Assembly (NCBI GenBank): GCA_017301995.1
Contig: JAFLEH010000010.1
Location: forward strand, 62,001-126,000
Length of the DNA stretch: 64,000 bases
Direction: 5' to 3'
Origin: Verrucomicrobiota bacterium
GTDB taxonomy: Bacteria; Verrucomicrobiota; Verrucomicrobiia; Verrucomicrobiales; Akkermansiaceae
In this document: piece after piece, positions 34,401-42,408 of the stretch
How the letters are laid out: the number at the start of each line of letters is the position of its first letter
How positions within the stretch are numbered: the stretch's first letter is position 1
Position numbers and translations under genes: made by a program
The notes under the pieces: model-generated
Database searches by the model: none
Seen by the model: only the letters and a program-made list of their open reading frames with translations
What the model was told of the DNA's origin: nothing

Positions 34401-34948
34401 TGGTGTTTGCGCAACAGCGGGGTGGTTTTCCCGTCGCAATCGACTTCGCAGGAAAAGGTCACGCCGTCGCTCTTTGCGGGCCCGACCTGGCCCGGTCCCA
34501 TCGCAATGCCGAACTCCAGTGCCGACGCCACGCCGCCCGGCAAAACCAGCGGATACTCGACAAACGTCCGCCCCGGATTGACCCGCCACGGCGAGTGCAT
34601 CAGCAGCGAGTCACGCCCCGAAACCACACCGGCGGATTGGCAGGAAACACCGGTGGCCTCGTCGAAATGCCCCTGCCATCCGGGCGGCATCCACACCACC
34701 TCTTTGCCATACGATTGCCAACCAACGCGCGCCAGGCCGATCTCGGCCAGCTTCGTCTCTCCGGGCTCCAAACGCAGCGCCTCCGCCGCGGACCATCCCT
34801 GAACCAACAACGGCATTGCCGCGGCCCAACCTAACACACGTCCCGCGGAACAGGCTCTTGGACCCGCGAATCCGCCGCCTGTGGCATCGCGGTACCCGGA
34901 AACACCAAACCAACCTGACAGCCATCCGGCGAGAGATCGTTTCAACAT
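31466..34948 (-). CDS. Large secreted glycoside-hydrolase-like protein
   Basis: A 1160-residue protein with a hydrophobic N-terminal region (to about 50), then a beta-sandwich-like part. The central barrel-like domain (about 490-800) contains LDVWGHHAGGYAGDAAKLRELKDNGVDHLVIIQHDWQRYG split by loops, YLDVHTCVPPWHQ and FYWAGRCDGVEAQ. The beta-rich C-terminal half includes RYENGLTVWVNWRAEPW. The combination suggests a (beta/alpha)8 glycosidase with accessory domains, most like DUF5696 or GH101-like proteins; D of YLDVH and E of GEGANHF are candidate catalytic acids. Substrate unknown. Signal cleavage and exact start (ATG 34948 or a later ATG) are uncertain. Confidence 0.65.
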   Translation of the reverse strand: MLKRSLAGWLSGWFGVSGYRDATGGGFAGPRACSAGRVLGWAAAMPLLVQGWSAAEALRLEPGETKLAEIGLARVGWQSYGKEVVWMPPGWQGHFDEATGVSCQSAGVVSGRDSLLMHSPWRVNPGRTFVEYPLVLPGGVASALEFGIAMGPGQVGPAKSDGVTFSCEVDCDGKTTPLLRKHHAGEAWSDQRFDLSAFAGKEIVLRLQVEPGPANNSAFDFSYFGNPRILAGAANAKDADPVARILASRAYQATAGVSRAALSNSPRNGVVPSNLLPFANTLVSEGGAWRFRYEAADGNVEWICLPRTGTLDDLTVSTDGGQPFAPAAGGGVMGGGKAPALLRDARLIEARKDGDALRCGWEYALPGGARRVDWTLRIVGKALSVSVAAQGGDFGGFSLGRVGMVPLRRNLTIPYFEGNVCYLPASHSFVSRMLDWTASNASKNDSGTAVYDFKTDGTRNDLSETGFVTVSPDIGEVFPNIPFAPSPYLEKLAPRVMLDVWGHHAGGYAGDAAKLRELKDNGVDHLVIIQHDWQRYGYDVKLPDHIPANPRYGGEPAMREYGRAASECGYLWSLHENYIDLYPDAPSYDPEARVIRADGTPSPAWYNEGTKVQSFGLKCDRALGFARANSPAIHAAYGTTAAYLDVHTCVPPWHQLDHAPGAPMSAMARAKVKFDSELFQFERDTHGGPLFGEGANHFYWAGRCDGVEAQVRGGEDHSCLLDFDLLKIHPQMVNHGMGYLERWFRRGYEARYGYDAGSIEQLDKYRAMEVAYGHAGFLGHRYVHNVQAAVREHHLVHPLQRLYGVSKPVAIDYETGGRYVTASAALAVGDTTRQRIRYENGLTVWVNWRAEPWRVEDRILPQWGFLAKGPDTEVHTANHGTAIGDFAACPEYVFADARTWFDLPYRNAPARIEPRLRDFAYLGGDRVRVTYEWRVGEPPNGDYRCFVHATNPSADNSDRIAFQGDHALPKPTGQWQPGDVIVDGPHEMSVRPDFELYDLTIGLFREDRLCLLGNDDGKNRIVVASLKVARKDGKITGVTATPTEPNEDAKRQAGAADFIAHTNPPGTWVDFGSVATDGAVKINREAAGLVLFPYPRDRRFRVSLDLKSLAPAANPATLAIRALAAGDQRDLGEVPFKVDGGRLVLETGVPGAGRYVIGWR

Positions 34949-35024
34949 GCGTGTGGAAACGTGCCAAACCGCGGCAAACTTCCATTTCCCTCCGCGCCTG
35001 ATTCGCCGGCGCGGGCCGGTTCGG

Positions 35025-35687
35025 TCAGATCCCTAACCATCCGGCCGCGGATTCGAGCGTGGGGACGACGTGGTCCGCGCCATGAAAGGACAATTCCTCG
35101 CAGGAAAACCGGCCCGTGGCGACCGCGAGGCAGCGGGCGCCCACCGCCTTGGCGCAGGCGATGTCCTTGGGAGTGTCTCCGATGATGATCGTCTCCGCGG
35201 GTGAGAAATCCGTGCCGAAACACTCCCGAGCGCGTTTGAGGGCGATGGGACCCAGTCGGTTGCGGTCGGCGTGGTCGCAGCCGTAGGCGCCGATCCGGAA
35301 GTATCCCGAGAGTCCGAAATGGAGCATCTTGGCGGCGGATCCGGGCGCGGTGTTGCCGGTGAGCAAACCGACGGCCAAGCTCCGCGCCTCCAGCTCGTCC
35401 AGCAGGGGTTTCACGCCCGGCAGGACTTTGCCCGGAAACCCGCCATGCGCGAGATTCCATCCGAGGCGCTCATGATAGATCGCGAAAAATTCCGCGATGT
35501 TTTCGCCGGAGGCATCCATCCCGAAATGGGCGTGTACCGTTTCGACGATCCCCAAATCGGTGCTACCCGCCAGATCCAGCGGCGGTCCGGGGTCGCCAAA
35601 CCGTGTGATACAGGTTTCCTCCAGCGCCCGAATGCCCGCGCCGCCGGTATCGACGAGCGTCCCATCGATATCAAACAGATAGAGCAT
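35025..35687 (-). CDS. HAD-superfamily phosphatase, phosphoglycolate-phosphatase-like
   Basis: The 220-residue protein from the ATG at 35687 begins MLYLFDIDGTLVDTGG (motif I, nucleophile D6). Motif II is LLTGNTA, and the motif III/IV region is IIIGDTPKDIACAKAVGARCLAVATG. A helical cap lies between. It should hydrolyse small phosphomonoesters in the cytoplasm. Alternative starts at 35702 and GTG 35750 would bring it up to or into the infC stop (35747-35749), so the two genes are probably one operon. This differs from the common infC-rpmI-rplT order. Confidence 0.85.
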   Translation of the reverse strand: MLYLFDIDGTLVDTGGAGIRALEETCITRFGDPGPPLDLAGSTDLGIVETVHAHFGMDASGENIAEFFAIYHERLGWNLAHGGFPGKVLPGVKPLLDELEARSLAVGLLTGNTAPGSAAKMLHFGLSGYFRIGAYGCDHADRNRLGPIALKRARECFGTDFSPAETIIIGDTPKDIACAKAVGARCLAVATGRFSCEELSFHGADHVVPTLESAAGWLGI

Positions 35688-35746
35688 GCCCTGCGGCTCC
35701 ATGTTCCGGGATGGCGGAGAGGTGTTCCGGGCGGACGTCGCGGAAC

Positions 35747-36442
35747 TCACGCGCTCGCGGCCTGGGAAGGTTCGTCGGGAACCTCGTCGGGAACTTCGTC
35801 CGGCACATCGTCGATCTCGTCGGCTTCGGCATCGTCGTCATCCGGTTCGTCCTCTTCCATCAGTTCGCCATGGAAGAGATGGAACTTCCGCTTCCGCTGG
35901 TGGGCGGGAAGCGGCGCGAGGATCATCGCCAGCGCACGGCCGCTGAGGCGCGCGGGCTGATCCACCTGGGCCATGGTTTTCAGGTCGTTGACGATCCGTT
36001 GCAGGGTCTCGAAGCCAAGGTCGCGGTGCGCGTTTTCGCGTCCTTTGAACTGGAGCAGGAAACGCACCTTGTGGTTGGATTCGAGGAAACCCTCCGCACG
36101 GCCGAGCTTGATGTTGTAGTCGTGCTGCCCGGTGGAAACGCGGAATTTCACTTCCTTCATCCTCGTGGCGCTCTTCGACTTCTGCTTCTTGAGCTTGGCC
36201 TGCTCGTATTTGTATTTCCCGTAGTCGATGATCTTGCAAACCGGCGGATCCACCTGCCCGGCAATCTCGACGAGGTCGAGCCCGAGCATTTGGGCTTTTG
36301 CGAGCGCCTCACGGCTGCTCATCACGCCGAGCTGCTCGCCGGTGGCGAGGATCACACGGACTCTGGGGGCGCGGATTCGGTCGTTGATCCGCGTCATATC
36401 GCGGTAACGACCCCTGTTTTGGTCTTTCTGTGGCTTAGCGAT
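35747..36442 (-). CDS. infC: Translation initiation factor IF-3 with probable AUC start
   Basis: IF-3 domains are complete. The N-domain holds RINDRIRAPRVRVILATGEQLGVMSSREALAKAQMLGLDLVEI, the linker is PPVCKIIDYGKYKYEQAKLKKQKS, and the C-domain is KEVKFRVSTGQHDYNIKLGRAEGFL through LAMILAPLP. An acidic tail of about 35 residues (EEDEPDDDDAEADEIDD) is unusual. No ATG lies at the expected N-terminus: the first is 15 codons inside. GGAGG at 36451-36455 is 8 bases from an ATC at 36442-36440, giving 231 residues. A rare start codon is how infC autoregulates in other bacteria. IF-3 binds the 30S subunit and checks start codons. Confidence 0.85.
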   Translation of the reverse strand: MAKPQKDQNRGRYRDMTRINDRIRAPRVRVILATGEQLGVMSSREALAKAQMLGLDLVEIAGQVDPPVCKIIDYGKYKYEQAKLKKQKSKSATRMKEVKFRVSTGQHDYNIKLGRAEGFLESNHKVRFLLQFKGRENAHRDLGFETLQRIVNDLKTMAQVDQPARLSGRALAMILAPLPAHQRKRKFHLFHGELMEEDEPDDDDAEADEIDDVPDEVPDEVPDEPSQAASA

Positions 36443-36533
36443 GGCTTTGTCCTCCAATGGGTGGCTGCGACACGACGCCACATGGAACGGGCAAGCCCTT
36501 CCACGCGAGCGGCGCGAAGATAACGTCGGAACG

Positions 36534-36710
36534 ATGGACCAAACTCCAAATCATGAGCGGCCGACAACAACAAGCCCCCGGTTAGACCGGATGCTTGCGG
36601 AGATTATTGCTGCGATTCGTTCCATTGAAAAAGCGGTGTTCCCGGATGCTTCCGGGGAAACGCCAGAGGAGGCCGGATGGATTCATCCCTCCGCCGCCGC
36701 GCGTTTCTGA
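36534..36710 (+). CDS. Possible small protein
   Basis: A 58-residue frame from the ATG at 36534 contains a helix RLDRMLAEIIAAIRSIEKAVF and ends HPSAAARF. It lies in the gap between infC and the C39-like gene. There is no recognised family and no clear ribosome-binding site, so coding status is uncertain. Confidence 0.3.
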   Translation: MDQTPNHERPTTTSPRLDRMLAEIIAAIRSIEKAVFPDASGETPEEAGWIHPSAAARF

Positions 36711-36859
36711 AGTCATTGGCTACCGCATCCCGCGCCACCCGGCAAGCCTGAAATTTCCGAAATTTTCGGCGGTTTCCGGAACACCCCGGGATGACGCGTT
36801 TCCAAACCCGCCGGGGCTCCGGGTTTGCGCATGCCGCAATGGGGAGCGCCGCCCCGATC

Positions 36860-36887
36860 TTGACAGCCGACCGCAGGTCTCTATCTT
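36860..36887 (+). promoter_or_regulatory. Sigma-70-like promoter
   Basis: A perfect -35 TTGACA (36860-36865) and a -10-like TATCTT (36882-36887) are 16 bp apart, 55 bp before the ATG of the C39-like gene. Confidence 0.5.
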
Positions 36888-36942
36888 CCCTCCCGCCTTC
36901 GGGTCCATGCGGGCTCCGCGGGCGTTCGATAAGCCCACCGCC

Positions 36943-38418
36943 ATGCGCATTTCCGCGATCCTACGATCCTCCGCAGCCGCCATTCTTTCATGCGGCGGCT
37001 TTTGGTCCCTCCCGGCATTGGCCGCTGGCCCACCGGCTGCGGATTGGCACCGGCTGAGCGATCCAACCGGACGGGAGGGCGTCGAGGCGCGCTTCGAAGG
37101 AATCAAGGACGGGCGTTACCTGTTGCGGCGCAGAAATGACGCGAAGTTGTTTGAAGTGAACCCCGGACTTCTGACCAAGTCCGACCGGCTTTGGCTGGAT
37201 GCCGCGGCCAAACGGTTGGAATCGGAATTGGCAAAGCTCAATCCGGCATCCGGGCACCCGCTGTTTTCCGGCACGCCGTTCGAGGTTCGCCAAGCCACGG
37301 AAATCGCCACCGCTCTCGGGCTGCCGCAGGAATCGAAAACCCGCCACGGCGCGAGTTGGCGGCTCTATCAGAAAGCGGGGGCGTCCTACCGCCTGTTCGG
37401 CGCGATGCCGTATTCGCTGGCGCTCTACGCCGACGCCGGCGGTTGCGCCACGTCGCTATCCGCCGTTTTCGCGAACAAGGGTGACTTCGGCAGCAAGGCC
37501 GGCGAGGCCGAAAAGCACTTCGAGGGGGGCAACGAAACCACCGAGGAGGCGCTCGAAAAAGCGATCTCCAAGGACGACAAAGCCCTGGAGGACGCCATCC
37601 GCCAGGTGCTCGGCGAACCGCGCGTCCAACGGTTCGGCGAGGGCAAGAGCCGCCGCACCCTGCGCCGCTGGGACTGGAACGGACATTCGGTGCTGCTGTC
37701 CCGCGAACCCGGCGAATACGTTTCCCTCATGATCGTCCCCGTGGATCTTGCGGAGGCCGACGGCCGCACCGCACGCACCGCCGACAGAACCCTCCGCGAA
37801 CGCCTCAAGGCCGATGTCCGCCGGGACGCCAACGGCGATGTCTATCTGACCCAGATCCCGATGGTGAACCAAGGTCCGAAGGGCTACTGCGTGCCCGCCA
37901 CTTTCGAGCGCGCCCTGCGCACGATGGGCATCGAGTCGGACATGTATTTGTTAGCCATGGTCGGCGGCACCGGCATCGGCGGCGGCACCTCGGTTGGAAA
38001 ACTGTTGGATGCGGTCCGCTCGCAGGTCTATAGCAAGGGACGCCGCACCCGTGACGTTCCGCTCAAGGATCTGCGAGTCCGCGACGTGAAATCCTATCTG
38101 GACGAGGGCATTCCCGTGATGTGGACCATGATGGCCGTGGACGAATACGGCAAGATCACCAATGAAAACACCAAGGCCCGGAAAACCGTAACCGATTGGG
38201 CCGCCCATGCCGCCTCGCTGAAGACGCTTTCCGCCCCGTTCGCGAAGAAGGAGAAACCGAACGAAAACCACCATATCTGCCTGATCGTCGGCTACAACGA
38301 AGCCACCGACGAATTCGCCGTGAGCGACTCCTGGGGCGCGGCATTCGAACGCCGCTGGGTTCCCGCCAAAGTCGCCTCCTGGGCCAGCCAGGGCAGCATT
38401 TTCCTGATCCTGCCGTGA
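36943..38418 (+). CDS. Secreted SHD1-domain plus C39-like cysteine-peptidase-fold protein
   Basis: The 491-residue protein has a signal peptide (1-28, ending PALAAG) and then an SHD1-like domain (about 34-86: WHRLSDPTGREGVEARFEGIKDGRYLLRR). A helical middle follows, then a papain/C39-like C-terminal domain. There QIPMVNQGPKGYCVPATFERAL gives candidate catalytic C316, HHICLIVGY gives H444, and VSDSWG gives D462. It would act outside the cytoplasm, either cleaving peptides or binding them. A promoter-like TTGACA/TATCTT pair lies upstream. SHD1 domains are frequent in secreted proteins of Planctomycetes and Verrucomicrobia. Confidence 0.75.
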   Translation: MRISAILRSSAAAILSCGGFWSLPALAAGPPAADWHRLSDPTGREGVEARFEGIKDGRYLLRRRNDAKLFEVNPGLLTKSDRLWLDAAAKRLESELAKLNPASGHPLFSGTPFEVRQATEIATALGLPQESKTRHGASWRLYQKAGASYRLFGAMPYSLALYADAGGCATSLSAVFANKGDFGSKAGEAEKHFEGGNETTEEALEKAISKDDKALEDAIRQVLGEPRVQRFGEGKSRRTLRRWDWNGHSVLLSREPGEYVSLMIVPVDLAEADGRTARTADRTLRERLKADVRRDANGDVYLTQIPMVNQGPKGYCVPATFERALRTMGIESDMYLLAMVGGTGIGGGTSVGKLLDAVRSQVYSKGRRTRDVPLKDLRVRDVKSYLDEGIPVMWTMMAVDEYGKITNENTKARKTVTDWAAHAASLKTLSAPFAKKEKPNENHHICLIVGYNEATDEFAVSDSWGAAFERRWVPAKVASWASQGSIFLILP

Positions 38419-38618
38419 TGGCGGGGGGCTCCTCGTTCTTCCGGCAAAGGTGGCGCGTTCTCGCCGAGAACGCATGAGAATGGGGCGGAGCATAACCGAT
38501 CGAGGATGCTCCAATCATTCCCACCTCGTTCCCGTGCGGCCCCGGCGGTGCCGCGCCACCCGATGTACGCCATCCGTTTCTCCTTGCCCGCGGCCGCTTC
38601 GACATTCACGCTCCGCGC

Positions 38619-39074
38619 ATGCCAGACCTCACCGCCCAACTTCAGGAAGACCTCAAAACCGCGATGAAAGCCAAGGACACGGTGGCGCTCAACGCCCTCC
38701 GCGCCCTGAAAACCGCGCTCACCAACGCCGCCATCGAAAAAGGCGGTCTCGGCACGCCGCTGGATGACAACGAAACCATGGCGGTCATCCGCAAGCAGGT
38801 GAAGCAGCGCCAGGATTCGATCGCCCAATTCGCCGCCAACAACCGGCCCGAGTTGGCCGCCACCGAGCAGGCGGAGATTGCCGTCCTGGAACGCTATCTG
38901 CCCGCCGCGCTCTCCGCGGACGAGCTTGCCGCCATCGTTTCCGACGCCATCGCGGAAACCGGCGCCACCTCCAAGGCCGACCTCGGAAAGGTCATCAAAC
39001 TGGTTCAGGCCAAGGCCGACGGCCGGGCGGACGGCAAGGCCATTTCGCAGGCCGTGATGCAGCGGCTTTCCTAA
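38619..39074 (+). CDS. GatB/YqeY domain protein
   Basis: The 151-residue protein begins MPDLTAQLQEDLKTAMKAKDTVALNALRALKTAL and ends with a helical domain SKADLGKVIKLVQAKADGRADGKAISQAVMQRL. This is the YqeY family related to the tail domain of GatB, which contacts tRNA. The free-standing form has no firmly known role, though tRNA-dependent amidation is suspected. Thirty-six bases precede recF on the same strand. Confidence 0.85.
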   Translation: MPDLTAQLQEDLKTAMKAKDTVALNALRALKTALTNAAIEKGGLGTPLDDNETMAVIRKQVKQRQDSIAQFAANNRPELAATEQAEIAVLERYLPAALSADELAAIVSDAIAETGATSKADLGKVIKLVQAKADGRADGKAISQAVMQRLS

Positions 39075-39110
39075 CACCCATCCGTCCCGCCATCCAACCG
39101 CCCACCGTCC

Positions 39111-40169
39111 GTGCTGACCTCGCTCCGGTTGTTGGATTTCCGCTGTTTCGAGTCGCTGGCCATCGAGGTGCCTCCGGCGGGCGCGGTGCTGGTGGGCGAC
39201 AACGCCCAGGGAAAAACCTCGGTGCTGGAGGCGATCTGCGTGCTCGTTCGATTGCAGTCGCCGCGCGCCAAACGGATGAGCACGCTCAACCGGATTGGCG
39301 CCACCGGGTTCGGCATCGCCGGGGATCCGTGGGGCGTGGAACGCAAACTCTATCACCCGCCCGAAGGCCTGCGTTTCCGGGTGGACGGCGCGCCGCGCGC
39401 CAGCCAGAGCGCCTATCTGGAGGATGGCGGTCTCATCGTCTGGATGGGGAACGAGGACCTCGAACTGGTCCGCGGCGGCGGCGAGTCGCGGCGGCGGTTT
39501 CTCGATTTCCTCGGATTCCAACTTGATCCGGGCTACCGTCGGGCGTGGTCGCGCTATCGCCGCGCGCTGAAAGCGAAGAATCTGCTGCTCAAGGACGGCC
39601 GTCCGCGCGACGCGGAAATCCTTTCCTACGAGGAAATTTTGATAGACTCCGGCACCGTTCTGATGGAGACCCGCGCCCGCATGGTGGAGGCTCTTTCGCC
39701 CCTGGCATCCGCCGCCCAGTGCCGCGTGAGCGGCCGCGAGGAACCTCTCACGCTTCACTATTTGCCCGGCAGCGGCTCGGACCTGCGCGCGGCCATCCTC
39801 CAGGCCCGCGAGCGCGAACTCCGCCAGCGCCAGGCGGTGGTCGGCCCGCATCGCGACGATCTCGGCCTCCGGCTCCATGGCATGGCCGCCGCGGATTTCG
39901 CCAGCGAGGGCCAGCAACGCACCATCGCCCTCGCCCTCAAGCTCGCCCAAGGCGCCCTGCTCGAACAATCCGCCGGAAAACTCCCGATCTATCTGATCGA
40001 CGACATCTTCGGCGAACTCGATCCCGGCCGCCGCAACGCGCTGATGCGCCACCTGCCCGATGCCGCCCAGAAATGGATCACCACCACCCACCTCGACTGG
40101 CTCCGGGAAACGCCGGAACCGTCCGGAATGGTCCGCCTCAGGGTCACCGGCGGGCAAATCGTCAAATAA
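39111..40169 (+). CDS. recF: DNA replication and repair protein RecF
   Basis: The 352-residue product starts at GTG 39111 (MLTSLRLLDFRCFESLAIE). Walker A is GDNAQGKTSVLEA (29-41), the ABC-like signature is FASEGQQRTIALALKLA, Walker B is IYLIDDIFGELD, and a RALKAKNLLLK helix follows the DFLGFQLDP region. RecF loads RecA at gaps with RecO and RecR. It is not next to dnaA-dnaN-gyrB here, so this is not the usual origin cluster. Confidence 0.9.
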   Translation: MLTSLRLLDFRCFESLAIEVPPAGAVLVGDNAQGKTSVLEAICVLVRLQSPRAKRMSTLNRIGATGFGIAGDPWGVERKLYHPPEGLRFRVDGAPRASQSAYLEDGGLIVWMGNEDLELVRGGGESRRRFLDFLGFQLDPGYRRAWSRYRRALKAKNLLLKDGRPRDAEILSYEEILIDSGTVLMETRARMVEALSPLASAAQCRVSGREEPLTLHYLPGSGSDLRAAILQARERELRQRQAVVGPHRDDLGLRLHGMAAADFASEGQQRTIALALKLAQGALLEQSAGKLPIYLIDDIFGELDPGRRNALMRHLPDAAQKWITTTHLDWLRETPEPSGMVRLRVTGGQIVK

Positions 40170-40237
40170 ATCCGGAAAATTTTTGAAAAACCTGATTTTC
40201 TGATTGTCAACCAACCCGGAATTTGAAGAATTCCCGC

Positions 40238-40813
40238 ATGAACGTTGCTGTTCCCTTTCCGCTGATGTTCCGCGCGATTGCCTGTTGCGCGGTTTTGGCC
40301 TCGTGCGGGCCTTCTATCAATACCAATGTGGCGTCTCATCCGGTGTCCGCCAAGGAGAGGGATCTCGCGGACCAGATTCTGACCCAGACCGATGGGTATC
40401 GGAAGGCGAAAGGCCGCGCTCCCCTGCAACGGAACATGGCGCTCGACCGGATGGCCACGGAGCATTCACAGTTTCTCATGGCGAACCGCGGCAAATTCCG
40501 GATTTACGGGCCTAACATAAGTCACTTTGGGGTGGAAAACCGCGCCATGTCAGCCCGCTATGTGTATGGCATGGACCAGATCAGCGAAAACGTGGTGTCG
40601 GCCCCAGTGCAAGGACCTACCACCGCGTCCTATCTGGTAGGGCTGTGGAAAGAATCGCCTTCCCACGATTTCAATCTCCGCCACACATGGACCAATACCG
40701 GCGTCGGCGTGGCCATCGACAGCGATGGGACCGCATTCGTCACCCAGGTTTTCGGTTCGCGTTCGATGGGGCAGGGCCACATGGCGATGCTCGACAGGTT
40801 GAAGGCCCATTGA
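40238..40813 (+). CDS. CAP/SCP-domain lipoprotein
   Basis: The 191-residue protein from ATG 40238 begins with a lipoprotein signal (AIACCAVLASCGPS). The mature part is a CAP (cysteine-rich secretory/PR-1) domain: ADQILTQTDGYRKAKGRAPLQRNMALDRMATEHSQFL, then the HFG motif in SHFGVENRA, GMDQISENVV and WTNTGVGVAIDSDGTAFVTQVFG. Bacterial CAP proteins are extracellular and mostly of unknown role. It lies 6 bp before rnhB, so the two are likely co-transcribed. Confidence 0.85.
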   Translation: MNVAVPFPLMFRAIACCAVLASCGPSINTNVASHPVSAKERDLADQILTQTDGYRKAKGRAPLQRNMALDRMATEHSQFLMANRGKFRIYGPNISHFGVENRAMSARYVYGMDQISENVVSAPVQGPTTASYLVGLWKESPSHDFNLRHTWTNTGVGVAIDSDGTAFVTQVFGSRSMGQGHMAMLDRLKAH

Positions 40814-40819
40814 CCGACC

Positions 40820-41443
40820 ATGCCGGATCTCTCGCTGGAACAGACGTTGCGGGAATCGGGCGTTGCCCGCGTGGCCGGGATCGACGAGGCGGGCAGGGGA
40901 CCGCTGGCCGGGCCTGTGGCGGCCGCGGCGGTGGTTTTGCCAGGCGGGTTTTCCTGTCCGGGGCTCGATGATTCGAAGAAACTGACCGCCGCGAGGCGCG
41001 AGGCGCTTTACGACGTTCTAACCAACATGCCGGGGCTGGATTGGGCGTTGGGGATTGCCAGCGTCGGGGAAATCGACCGGCTGAACATCCTGCGTGCCAC
41101 CCATCTGGCGATGGCGCGCGCTGTTGCGGGACTCGCCGTTCCGCCGGACCATTGTCTGATCGACGGACTGCCGCTGCCGGAGTTCGCCTGGCCGCACACT
41201 GGGGTTGTGAAAGGCGATTCGCGCTCGCTTTCGATCGCAGCAGCGAGCATCATCGCCAAGGTTTCGCGCGACCGCATGATGCGGGAGCTGGACCGCGAAT
41301 TTCCCCAATATGGCTTCGCCAAACACCAAGGATACGGCACCGCCCGGCATTTGGAGGCGCTTCGGCTTCACGGCCCTTGCGGCCACCATCGTCGCTCGTT
41401 TCAGCCGGTCACTCAACTCACCCTGCCGTTTGACGGCGCCTGA
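40820..41443 (+). CDS. rnhB: Ribonuclease HII
   Basis: The 207-residue protein shows GIDEAGRGPLAGPV (acidic D and E of the active site), the LDDSKKLTAARRE motif, a conserved Asp in HCLIDGLPLP, and KGDSRSLSIAAASIIAKVSRDRMM. It removes RNA from RNA-DNA hybrids and misincorporated ribonucleotides. It overlaps the start of the yraN-like gene. Confidence 0.93.
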   Translation: MPDLSLEQTLRESGVARVAGIDEAGRGPLAGPVAAAAVVLPGGFSCPGLDDSKKLTAARREALYDVLTNMPGLDWALGIASVGEIDRLNILRATHLAMARAVAGLAVPPDHCLIDGLPLPEFAWPHTGVVKGDSRSLSIAAASIIAKVSRDRMMRELDREFPQYGFAKHQGYGTARHLEALRLHGPCGHHRRSFQPVTQLTLPFDGA

Positions 41444-41822
41444 CGGCACGGCGCGCGATTCCCAATGGTTGGGCCGCTACGGGGAGGACGTCGCCGCCGC
41501 CTGGCTCAGGGCCAACCGCTGCCGGGTGCTGGCCCGGAATTTCCGCTCCCAAAGGCGCGGCCGGCACACGGGCGAGGTGGACATCGTGGCCACCGAGGAC
41601 CGCGTCCTGTTGTTCGTGGAGGTCAAAACCCGGCAGGAGGAGACCAAGGTCCGGCCGCTTTTCGCCGTGGACAAGGCCAAGCAGAAACTCATCGAGCGTG
41701 GGGCCAACGATTGGCTCAGACGCCTCGGAACCCGCGCGGTCCGTTGGCGGTTCGATGTGATCGAGGTCTATGTCCGCGACGGCCATCCCCCGCGGGTGGT
41801 CCGGGTGCGGGACGCATTCTGA
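41430..41822 (+). CDS. YraN/UPF0102 family endonuclease-fold protein
   Basis: The UPF0102 signature is complete: WLGRYGEDVAAAWLRANRCRVLARNFRS, then GEVDIVATEDRVLLFVEVKTRQ (the PD-(D/E)xK core) and KLIERGANDWLRRL, with a final FDVIEVY. No ATG fits; TTG 41430 (130 residues, overlapping rnhB by 14 bp) is the likely start, TTG 41469 an alternative. The rnhB-yraN neighbourhood is widely conserved. Its role, possibly recombination or competence, is not settled. Confidence 0.8.
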   Translation: MTAPDGTARDSQWLGRYGEDVAAAWLRANRCRVLARNFRSQRRGRHTGEVDIVATEDRVLLFVEVKTRQEETKVRPLFAVDKAKQKLIERGANDWLRRLGTRAVRWRFDVIEVYVRDGHPPRVVRVRDAF

Positions 41823-41886
41823 AACCGTCCGGCCGCGAGACGGATCGCGGGTTGACAATTCGATCCGCGGCGTGCATACCGCGCGC

Positions 41887-42408
41887 ATGTCGTCCGCGTT
41901 ACCCCCGAAACCCCGCATCATTGGTCCCAAGGTCAAGATCTGCATCGTCGCGTCCAAATACAACGAGGAATACACCGACGCGCTGGTGGACAACGCGATC
42001 GAGGAACTCAACGAGTTGGTCCCGCACGCCCGCATCGACCTGATCCGGGTGCCCGGCGCGTTCGAGATTCCCGTGGCGGTTTCGGCCGTGCTGGAACGCG
42101 AAAGCCCGGCGGCCGTGCTGGCGCTGGGTCTCATCATGCGCGGTGCCACCCAACACGGCGATCTCGTGGCCGGTGCGGTCACCGACGCGCTAATGGAACT
42201 TTCCCTCAAACACACCCGGCCGGTGATTCACGAGGTGGTCATCGTGGATGACGAAAAACAAGCCTACGCCCGCTGCATCGGCGCCACGCTCAACCGCGGC
42301 AAGGAAGCCGCCCGCGCCGCCGCCGCCATGGTGGACGTTTTCCAGGAACTCGACCGCTCGATGCCCCGCGCCACGCCTAACACCCGCTCCAACTCCCGAC
42401 ATGGCTAA
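41887..42408 (+). CDS. ribH: 6,7-dimethyl-8-ribityllumazine synthase
   Basis: The 173-residue protein from ATG 41887 has [61 protein letters not shown] and a C-terminal [21 protein letters not shown], the lumazine synthase pattern. It makes the riboflavin precursor from ribityl-aminouracil and dihydroxybutanone phosphate. The C-terminal tail is somewhat longer than usual and overlaps nusB by 8 bp, the common ribH-nusB coupling. Confidence 0.92.
   Translation: MSSALPPKPRIIGPKVKICIVASKYNEEYTDALVDNAIEELNELVPHARIDLIRVPGAFEIPVAVSAVLERESPAAVLALGLIMRGATQHGDLVAGAVTDALMELSLKHTRPVIHEVVIVDDEKQAYARCIGATLNRGKEAARAAAAMVDVFQELDRSMPRATPNTRSNSRHG

Noticed and set aside
38292..40214. Minus-strand frame of 640 codons opposite recF and the YqeY gene
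   Set aside because: Both plus-strand genes show conserved motifs; the long frame is an antisense artefact.
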